A stretch of 64,000 bases of DNA, from assembly GCA_040506705.1 (NCBI GenBank), contig JBEVWG010000009.1, positions 1-64,000 on the forward strand. The letters are read 5' to 3'. Positions 8,772 to 15,603 of this stretch are shown here, piece after piece (position 1 is the stretch's first letter; each line of letters begins with the position of its first letter). The position numbers and the translations under genes were made by a program. Below the pieces are notes generated by a model. The model made no database searches and was not told the origin of the DNA. It worked only from the letters and a program-made list of their open reading frames with translations. The stretch comes from Thiodiazotropha sp040506705 (GTDB lineage Bacteria > Pseudomonadota > Gammaproteobacteria > Chromatiales > Chromatiaceae).

Positions 8772-9597
8772 AACCCACATTCCGCGTAGTGCGATTATCG
8801 ACCAGCGCATCCAGGAGTCTCCAACAATTTTCACCTTAAGGATGCAGTTTGAGGATGCGAGTGCCCAGGAGGTATTCGAGTTCTCGCCTGGCCAGTTCAA
8901 TATGGTGACACTTTATGGGGCGGGAGAGATCCCTATCTCCATCGTCAATGATCCTGAGGATAGCCACTATTTTGACCATACGATCAGGGTGGTTGGCCGG
9001 GTCTCTGAGGCGATGTCTAAACTGCAGCCTGGGGATAGGGTGGGTATTCGCGGCCCCTTCGGCAGAGGTTGGCCCATAGCGGAAGCTGAGGGTCGAGATG
9101 TTCTGCTGGTAACAGGTGGCTTAGGGTGCGCCCCCCTGGTTTCTGTAATCCGATATCTGATAAAGCGACGTGATCAATTTGGCCATCTGAATATTCTACA
9201 AGGGGTCAAACACTCAAGCGACCTGATATGGCGGGAACAGTATGATGCCTGGGCGAGTGAACCGGATGTCAAAGTGTTACTTGCGGCCGATGTTGCAAGC
9301 CGTGAATGGCATGGCCAGCAAGGCATGGTCACTGAGTTGATCGAACAGCTCAATCTGCGTCAGGGACGTACCATCGCGATGCTCTGTGGCCCTGAATTGA
9401 TGATGTTGGCAGCGATAGCCAATCTGCGTTCCATGGAGATCCCGGATCAACATATCTGGTTCAGCATGGAGAGAAATATGCAGTGTGGTATTGGTCAGTG
9501 CGGACACTGTCAAATCGGATCAAAATTTGTCTGTCGTGACGGCCCGGTTTTCTGTTATTCCGAATTGGCAGACTTTTTAGGAACCAAGGGCTTCTGA
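8764..9597 (+). CDS. hydG: group 3b hydrogenase gamma subunit (FAD/NAD(P)-binding)
   Basis: A 277-residue ferredoxin-NADP reductase-type flavoprotein. The N-terminal FAD domain has FSPGQFNMVTLYGAGEIPIS (about residues 40-60); the NAD(P) domain has LLVTGGLGCAPLVSVIRYL (about 115-133) and MLCGPELMM (about 206). The C-terminal Cys cluster CGIGQCGHCQIGSKFVC (about 239-256) binds a [2Fe-2S] centre. It exchanges electrons with NAD(P)H. ATG at 8764 lies inside the hydB 3' end, implying translational coupling. The resemblance to dihydroorotate dehydrogenase electron-transfer subunits is expected for this subunit; the operon settles the assignment. Confidence 0.93.
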   Translation: MSETHIPRSAIIDQRIQESPTIFTLRMQFEDASAQEVFEFSPGQFNMVTLYGAGEIPISIVNDPEDSHYFDHTIRVVGRVSEAMSKLQPGDRVGIRGPFGRGWPIAEAEGRDVLLVTGGLGCAPLVSVIRYLIKRRDQFGHLNILQGVKHSSDLIWREQYDAWASEPDVKVLLAADVASREWHGQQGMVTELIEQLNLRQGRTIAMLCGPELMMLAAIANLRSMEIPDQHIWFSMERNMQCGIGQCGHCQIGSKFVCRDGPVFCYSELADFLGTKGF

Positions 9598-9661
9598 GAG
9601 TGCGCAAAGTGAGTTCAATTGTTTGCATGCTCACAACAGTTAATTAGACCAGGATATCCAT

Positions 9662-10450
9662 ATGGCCACTCAAAAACCGAAACTAGCGGTGCATAAATTC
9701 AGCTCCTGTGATGGCTGTCAGCTGGCTCTGTTGAATCTGGGTGAACCCCTGCTGCAGTTGCCGGAACTGGTGGAGATTGTCCATTTTGCCGAAGCAGGCC
9801 CAAATGCACCTGATGAGCCAGTGGATATCTCTCTGGTTGAGGGCAGTGTATCGACACCAGAGGATATCAAGCGGATTCAGCAGGTCAGAGAGAACAGTAA
9901 ATTACTGGTGACCATCGGCGCTTGTGCAACCAGTGGTGGCTTACAGGCACTGGCCAACTTTGCAGATCGGGATGGCTGGATGGGGTCTGTATATTCCCAT
10001 CCAGAACATATCGACACCCTGACTACATCAGATCCAATTTCACAGCATATAAAAGTTGATTTTCAGATTCAGGGTTGTCCTGTTAATTCAACTCAAGTGC
10101 TTGGGGCGTTGCGTGATCTGTTGTCTGGGATCACTCCTAGGCCTGAACAGCATTCGGTGTGTATGGAGTGTAAACGTAAGGGATTGATCTGCACCATGGT
10201 CAGCAAGGGAGAAGCTTGCATGGGAGCTGTCACTTTAGCAGGCTGTGGCGCGCTTTGCCCCGCGACAGGGCGGGGTTGTTATGGTTGTTATGGACCGGCG
10301 GAGCTGGTCAATGACCGTTCCATCACAAACAGATTTGAACAACTGGGTCTGGATGCAGAGGGGGTGCTTAGGCGCTTTCGTTTTATAGCCAATAGTGCAC
10401 CACTATTTAAAGCTGCCAGCGAAGGAGTGAAAGGTGATACCGATGGCTGA
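9662..10450 (+). CDS. hydD: group 3b NiFe hydrogenase small (delta) subunit
   Basis: A 262-residue hydrogenase small subunit without Tat signal, so the enzyme is cytoplasmic. SSCDGCQLALLNLGE (about residues 14-28), IGACATSGGLQALANF (about 85-100) and QGCPVNSTQVLGAL carry the ligands of the proximal cluster; a Cys-rich tail (CMECKRKGLIC, CGALCPATGRGCYGCYGP, about 170-220) is characteristic of the 3b/F420-non-reducing type. The 64-base gap after hydG is the only real spacing in the operon; ATG at 9662 follows an AGGA ribosome site. It overlaps hydA. Confidence 0.94.
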   Translation: MATQKPKLAVHKFSSCDGCQLALLNLGEPLLQLPELVEIVHFAEAGPNAPDEPVDISLVEGSVSTPEDIKRIQQVRENSKLLVTIGACATSGGLQALANFADRDGWMGSVYSHPEHIDTLTTSDPISQHIKVDFQIQGCPVNSTQVLGALRDLLSGITPRPEQHSVCMECKRKGLICTMVSKGEACMGAVTLAGCGALCPATGRGCYGCYGPAELVNDRSITNRFEQLGLDAEGVLRRFRFIANSAPLFKAASEGVKGDTDG

Positions 10451-11741
10451 GCGTCGCGATATACATATCAATGTACCGGTATTGACCCGTGTAGAGGGTG
10501 AAGGCGCACTTGAACTCGATGTGGTAGGCGGAGAGATCGAGCGCATCAATTTACGTATTTTCGAGCCACCCAGACTGTTCGAAAAGTTTGTTGAGGGGTA
10601 TGAGCGTAATCAAGTCATCGATATGGTGGCCAGGATCTGCGGGATATGTCCTGTCGCCTATCAGATGAGCGCGGTTCAGGCATTCGAGAGGTTGGCAGAC
10701 TTCACCCCTGATCCCTGGGTGACAGAGATGCGTCGAGTGATGTATTGCGGAGAGTGGATACAGAGCCACGCCCTGCATGTCCATTTGTTGGCTGCGCCCG
10801 ATTTTCTCGGTTTTGAATCAGCCATCGCCATGGCCGCTGATTATCCGGATGCCGTGCGGCGTGGGCTCGAGTTGCAAACCCTGGGCAACGACCTGATCGC
10901 CATGTTTGGTGGTCGCTCGGTTCACCCGGTTGGTGTCAGGGTGGGTGGATTCTATCGGGCTCCCGATCTCTCTGCAGTAGAGACCATGTTGCAACGTCTG
11001 CAATCTGCTTTACCTCATGCAGAGGCATTAATCGAATGGACAGCAGGTTTGACCTTTGCTGATGATAATCAGTCTTTTATCAGTGTGGCGTTGAGTGATC
11101 AGGAAGAGTACGCCATGGGTAAGGGACGACTGATATCCGGTCAGGGATTGGATATCGATATCTGTTATTTCGATAGCCATTTTACAGAGATTCAATCACC
11201 CCACTCAACTGCACTGCATTGTGAATTGGAAGGCCGCCCCTATCTGACAGGCCCACTGGCACGATTGAATCTGAATTTCCATCAGCTGCCCAAGCCTGTT
11301 CGTCTGTTAATGGATGGCTGCGGCATCAGCTTTCCCAGCCATAATATGTTCCATAGCATTGTCGCCAGGGCGATAGAGCTCTATTTTGCAATCTTTGAGG
11401 CGATACGACTGCTGCAACAGTATCAGATTCCTGCCCAACCTTATCATGAAGTCGGATCTATTGAAGGGAATGCATTTGGCTGTACTGAAGCGCCAAGAGG
11501 TATCCTCTGGCATCGCTACGATGTGGATCAGGAGGGAATCGTTCGTTACGCGCGTATCGTGCCACCGACCAGCCAGAATCAGGGGCGCATTGAAGAGGAT
11601 ATTGCCTTATCGTTACAACAGCTGGGTCTGGATAATAGTGATGAGGTGATACGCCTTAGGGCCGAGCAGGTCATTCGTAATTACGACCCATGTATCTCTT
11701 GTGCAACCCATTTCCTCAAGTTGAAAGTCAATCGGAGATGA
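10443..11741 (+). CDS. hydA: group 3b NiFe hydrogenase large (alpha) subunit
   Basis: A 432-residue catalytic subunit. The N-terminal nickel motif RICGICPVAYQMSAV (about residues 62-76) and C-terminal motif DPCISCATHFLKL (about 417-429) supply the four Cys ligands of the NiFe centre. The residue normally His in CxxCxxxH is Tyr here, which I recall as usual for group 3b. Only nine residues follow the DPCxxCxxH motif, the short tail removed by the maturation protease. I chose ATG at 10443, with AAGGTG eight bases before it, over the GTG at 10434. It overlaps hydD by 8 bases and the protease gene by 4. Confidence 0.95.
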   Translation: MAERRDIHINVPVLTRVEGEGALELDVVGGEIERINLRIFEPPRLFEKFVEGYERNQVIDMVARICGICPVAYQMSAVQAFERLADFTPDPWVTEMRRVMYCGEWIQSHALHVHLLAAPDFLGFESAIAMAADYPDAVRRGLELQTLGNDLIAMFGGRSVHPVGVRVGGFYRAPDLSAVETMLQRLQSALPHAEALIEWTAGLTFADDNQSFISVALSDQEEYAMGKGRLISGQGLDIDICYFDSHFTEIQSPHSTALHCELEGRPYLTGPLARLNLNFHQLPKPVRLLMDGCGISFPSHNMFHSIVARAIELYFAIFEAIRLLQQYQIPAQPYHEVGSIEGNAFGCTEAPRGILWHRYDVDQEGIVRYARIVPPTSQNQGRIEEDIALSLQQLGLDNSDEVIRLRAEQVIRNYDPCISCATHFLKLKVNRR

Positions 11742-12154
11742 CCAGGGTTATCGGTATAGGCTCTCCTTTTGGGGCAGATCAGTTGGGCTGGCTGGCGATC
11801 GATCATCTTCAGACCTGTCAATTGACAGCGTGTGAGCTGATTAAGCTGGATCGGCCAGGCAGTGGATTGTTGGACTATTTCAGGGGTGTTGATCATGTGG
11901 TGTTGATCGATGCCCTGGTCTCCTCTGGCAGAGTTGGTGAGGTGAAGTTGATAGGCCTGGATGAGTTGGAAGATTGTAGTGGTCTAACCTCATGCCATGG
12001 TTTTGGTGTGGCTGAGGCGCTGGGGTTGGCTGATAAATTAGATCTTCTACCTACTAGAGTCTCTTTGATTGGCATTCAAATTCAAGAAGATCTCTCCTAT
12101 CTGCCAAGCTTGGATACCAGTGCCTTAGAGCGACAGGTTCAAGGTCTGATATAG
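11738..12154 (+). CDS. hydrogenase maturation protease (HyaD/HycI family)
   Basis: A 138-residue endopeptidase that clips the C-terminal tail of the large subunit once nickel is inserted. VIGIGSPFGADQLGWLAIDHL (N-terminus) matches the family's G(N/S)xxxxDDxxG region with Gln-Leu in place of one acidic residue, and VDHVVLIDALVSSGRVGEV gives the second acidic ligand. The start at ATG 11738 overlaps the hydA stop as ATGA; a longer reading from 11690 lies wholly in hydA and is unlikely. It follows its presumed substrate directly. The hypA-F accessory genes are not in this window. Confidence 0.88.
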   Translation: MTRVIGIGSPFGADQLGWLAIDHLQTCQLTACELIKLDRPGSGLLDYFRGVDHVVLIDALVSSGRVGEVKLIGLDELEDCSGLTSCHGFGVAEALGLADKLDLLPTRVSLIGIQIQEDLSYLPSLDTSALERQVQGLI

Positions 12155-13694
12155 ATTCCTGGGTTGAGTTATTTTCGTATCTATTTAAAAACGGCAAGGT
12201 GCAAGGTCAACATCTCCATCAGTCCCATGTGTCATGATATATGTAACCTCAGTTAGTACGGGGCGCAGCGTTTAATCCTCTTTTACTTCGCAAGCAAACT
12301 GATCCGCGAAGTTTAAACCCAGTACCAAATAGATCATCTTGCTTGTGTGCCGTCTGAACTGACACTCACAATCGAGGTTTCCTTAGTTAATCGGTCATGT
12401 CCAAAAATATCACTTCACGATCATCACCACTAATGGAAGATGATGCGCTGGCATGGTTAGCTTCAATGTCTAGAGTGCTCATGCGTTACCCCTGAACAAC
12501 CTGTAGCCAAAACAAGACAAATCGAGATATATAAATATTAATTTAGAAAATTAAACGAAGTTATATTCATGACATAACTCCCTATACACAGAGGCACAGG
12601 TCATTTAAACCTTAATCCTTATATAAGCTATCACTGTCCAATAACTTTCAATCTTCTCAGAACAACTCTAAAAGCCCCTCTCCCTTTACGGGAGAGGGGT
12701 TGGGGAGAGGGTGCACGCGAAGCGTTTTATGTGGTTGAAAGAGAAAAACTGCATTGATCGTTCATATTTATCTTGCTGATTGTTGTGGAAAATAGGGTGT
12801 TTATTCACCCCCTCTCCCCCGGCCCCTCTCCCGCAAGGGGAGAGGGGAGTTTCTCTCCCTACCTATTTAAAATACTGATGAATTGTAAGTTTTTTCAAGC
12901 CGTGACCCTCTGCTTTACGATGCTTTTTCATGCCTCAATTCTCCATCAGCAATAGAAACCAACAGCAATGAATCAGATACAACCGTAATAGTTAAAGTAA
13001 GTGGGACAGTGATAGCTATATATCTTGTTATTATTCTATAAAAAATAAAGTACATGATTTTAGTGCCTGACCTTTTCCATGGCCATATTGATGGTGATGT
13101 AATCGCATCTACTGCTGTACAGCCCCCTGCCAAGCAAGCTAGAGCTTCCTGGCACCACGTAGAGGTGGAGTAGTACCTGTTAAGCCATGGCTCGGTACGC
13201 CTGAAGCAGATGTGATCTTGAGTTAGCCGCAAACCCGGGATAGATAACCTCCACCGCGACAGGTTGATGATTGCTCCAATAGATTGGAGATGGTCTGTTG
13301 CAGCTTTTGTGCTGCTCTTCATGACCTGTACAAATGAAACAGGATTATCTCTTGGAGGCTGTATGTCTCCTGATGGCAACATACAGGGGACAGGTTGTAT
13401 CGGCTTGATAGTAAGATCCAGGAGGTATCGTATCATTATCCAAGGTAGTGATTTCCTTTAGGAATTATATGTTTTCTTTATCTTACTGACTGCCTATCAT
13501 CAATCTATCGGTATATTTTTCTTACTGATTCGCATTGGTTGGATGACCGCTGTTGTAAATTTTTACCTTCAAACCAATGCGATCAAGCTGTTAGGACGTC
13601 TGATTTATCACCCTAGCATGTGTTTGTGGATCAATACTTGCAGCATTTTTCAAGACATTGACTCAAAATAATTGTCAACTGAGAGATCTCTGAC
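12155..13694. other. 1.5-kb gene-poor region before folE
   Basis: No gene is supported on either strand. The only long open frames (12773-12955 plus; 12915-13436 minus; 13264-13461 plus) lack ribosome sites, have no recognisable motifs and overlap one another. The region holds copy 2 of the dispersed repeat (12638-12857). A decayed gene or an unrecognised RNA is possible. The folE promoter must lie at the right end, near 13500-13690. Confidence 0.6.
12638..12857. repeat. dispersed repeat, copy 2 (about 220 bp)
   Basis: Same order of blocks as 2492-2700, including the CCCCTCTCCC/GGGAGAGGGG hairpin (stem near 12677-12701). It differs by point changes and by an extra 'ctctcccccggccc' inside the right hairpin, which reads ccctctcccccggcccctctcccgcaaggggagagggg in separate pieces here and shorter in copy 1. 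Copies share orientation. Confidence 0.8.
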
Positions 13695-14372
13695 ATGCCC
13701 AACAATCCAGTACGCTTAACTAGCCGCCCCCATATCAGCGACGAAGCTGACTTGGTTCGCAATGCTCTGATAGAACAGGGTCTGGAAACCCCGATGTTCG
13801 AGAATGGTTTGAGCCAGGATCAGAAGTACGACCGAATCAGGGAGCTGATGAGTGACATGATGCAGGTGCTAGGCCTCGATCTGTCGGACGACAGCCTCGC
13901 CGAAACGCCCCACAGAATAGCCAAGATGTATATCCAGGAGATCTTTTCCGGTCTCGACTACCGCCATTTCCCCAAGATCACCCTGATCGAGAACAAGATG
14001 GGCTCGGATGAGATGATTACAGTGCAGGATATAGATCTGACCAGCACTTGCGAACACCATTTCATCACCATCGACGGCAAAGCCAAGGTGGCCTATGTTC
14101 CCTCGGGTAGTCTGATCGGCCTGTCAAAGATTAATCGGATCGTGCGTTTTTTCGCTCAGCGACCGCAGGTACAGGAGCGGCTGACGCGACAGATACTGGT
14201 CGCTCTGCAAACACTGCTGGACACCGAGGATGTGGCTGTCTCTATCGAAGCCACCCACTATTGTGTCAAGGCCAGGGGAGTTATGGACAGTAGTTCGAAT
14301 ACCAGTACCAAAGCCCTCGGTGGCTGCTTCAAGCATGATGCCACCCTGCGGGCTGAATTCCATGCGGCGTAA
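13695..14372 (+). CDS. folE: GTP cyclohydrolase I
   Basis: A 225-residue FolE, which converts GTP to 7,8-dihydroneopterin triphosphate, the first step of folate (or queuosine/pterin) synthesis. The zinc site is intact: Cys and His in STCEHHFITIDG (about residues 116-127) and Cys in THYCVKARGV (about 189-198). ETPHRIAKMYIQEIFSGLD and the IGLSKINRIV segment are family signatures. Slightly longer than the E. coli enzyme at the N-terminus. It stands alone, flanked by 1.5 kb and 0.3 kb without genes. Confidence 0.96.
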   Translation: MPNNPVRLTSRPHISDEADLVRNALIEQGLETPMFENGLSQDQKYDRIRELMSDMMQVLGLDLSDDSLAETPHRIAKMYIQEIFSGLDYRHFPKITLIENKMGSDEMITVQDIDLTSTCEHHFITIDGKAKVAYVPSGSLIGLSKINRIVRFFAQRPQVQERLTRQILVALQTLLDTEDVAVSIEATHYCVKARGVMDSSSNTSTKALGGCFKHDATLRAEFHAA

Positions 14373-14681
14373 AAACACCGTAAAAATGCCTACCTTGGGT
14401 AATCCCTGGGGCTGCAGATGACTGTAATTGCTAGTATGACGCACCACACTAGGGCCTATTCGATTAGTGTTAACAGGCCCTAAATCAGCAAGCAATAGCT
14501 ATTGATTTGATATCTTCCGAGGTCTGGAAGCGGTCAATCCAGGTGGGCAGAAAGCGGGTTGATTCAGTATCTCGGATCTACAACCCGTTGGGCGATTGGT
14601 CGAGTTCCTTGAACCTAAAAATCAGTTGACCGCCCATTCTAGTAACAGGTTTCTGATTTTGAAGAACTTGACCAATAATCA
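14373..14681. other. intergenic spacer folE / iscR-like
   Basis: About 310 bases between two convergent genes. I see no open frame, no tRNA and no clear intrinsic terminator. Confidence 0.5.
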
Positions 14682-15125
14682 TCAGGCTGCAATTTTGTCT
14701 TCCTTTTGGTGGGATTCATGAATCGAGCGACGGTTAATCAAATCAGAGAGGGTGATATCGCTGACATAATCAAAAAGTTGTCGGCTCAGGTTACTCCATA
14801 GGCTACGGCTGCTGAGTTGAGTTTCTATTTGTACACTATTCCTCTGAGTTGAATAGGTATAGTCAACCCATTCATCTGTTGCACAGATAATTTCAGCCAC
14901 TGAGATATCCGTGGCATTTTTCGCCAGGGAGTAACCACCTCCGGGGCCTCTGACGCCCTTCACGAGTCCTTTTGATCTCAGGGCGGCGAACAGCTGTTCC
15001 AAGTAAGAGAGGGAAATCCCTTGATTTTCAGAGATTTCTGAGAGTGTCATGGGACCATTTTTGTGGTTTAAAGCCAAACTGAGCATGGCGGTAACTGCGT
15101 ATCGGCTCTTGCTGGTTAGTCTCAT
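14682..15125 (-). CDS. IscR/Rrf2-family regulator lacking Fe-S ligands
   Basis: A 147-residue Rrf2 protein that aligns with E. coli IscR without gaps from residue 1 to about 125: MRLTSKSRYAVTAML, SLSYLEQLF, VRGPGGGYSLAK, then ATDEWVD where IscR has AVDESVD. The DNA-binding helix and Glu43 are present. The [2Fe-2S] ligands are not: IscR Cys92, Cys98, Cys104 and His107 are Ser, Val, Leu and Arg here. It should bind DNA like apo-IscR and cannot sense a cluster in the known way. No isc or suf genes are near, so a canonical IscR is probably elsewhere. A perfect 17-bp palindrome lies upstream. Function: DNA-binding regulator, signal unknown. Confidence 0.88.
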   Translation of the reverse strand: MRLTSKSRYAVTAMLSLALNHKNGPMTLSEISENQGISLSYLEQLFAALRSKGLVKGVRGPGGGYSLAKNATDISVAEIICATDEWVDYTYSTQRNSVQIETQLSSRSLWSNLSRQLFDYVSDITLSDLINRRSIHESHQKEDKIAA

Positions 15126-15603
15126 CTACCTATCCTCATAAGTTGTTAATTTAAATTGAAAAACTCAAGCCTGTATGGTGCTTCAGCCTCGATATGAGCA
15201 GGCCTTGTATAACTATTGTGATTAAAAATATAGTATATTTGTACATAATGTACAATAAATTTTCTATTCTTTTTATCTTTTAGGTGATTAAGTGCTTTAA
15301 ACCTTGGCCAGCTAAATGGGTATCCAGTAAGAGAGCCTTTGCCGATCCATTACAGTTTCCAGTTGAGAGTCGCATTCGCAGGATAGACAGATCAGGTGGG
15401 CTACGCTTGGTATCTCCAGGTAAAGGAGTGCGATCTGTCTCAGGTCTCGATCAGGGAAGTGATACCACTCGTTCCGCGATATTGGTACTACTGGCTGAAA
15501 AGCCCCTTATATGTCAGATTGTTTGGAATAACAGCATTAAAATCAGGTAAGAAATCAGCCTAAGTGCCGTTAACATAGCCAGGGGTTCATTTGGGATGGG
15601 TGC
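15126..15603. other. divergent spacer between iscR-like and kinase genes
   Basis: Contains the 17-bp palindrome and AT-rich promoter-like sequence near 15215-15275. An 88-codon frame (15284-15550, plus) has no ribosome site and no recognisable motif and is not called. Confidence 0.5.
15239..15255. promoter_or_regulatory. perfect 17-bp palindrome, candidate operator
   Basis: TTGTACATAATGTACAA is an exact dyad (8-base arms about a central A) 114 bases upstream of the IscR-like start codon. It does not match the known IscR type 1 or type 2 sites. Autoregulation by the IscR-like protein is the simplest reading; control of the kinase gene, whose start is 349 bases away on the other side, is an alternative. 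Confidence 0.5.

Noticed and set aside
12915..13436. 173-codon minus-strand open frame
   Set aside because: No ribosome site, no recognisable motif, unusual composition, and competing frames on the other strand.
15284..15550. 88-codon frame between iscR-like and kinase genes
   Set aside because: No ribosome site or family resemblance; lies in a divergent promoter region.
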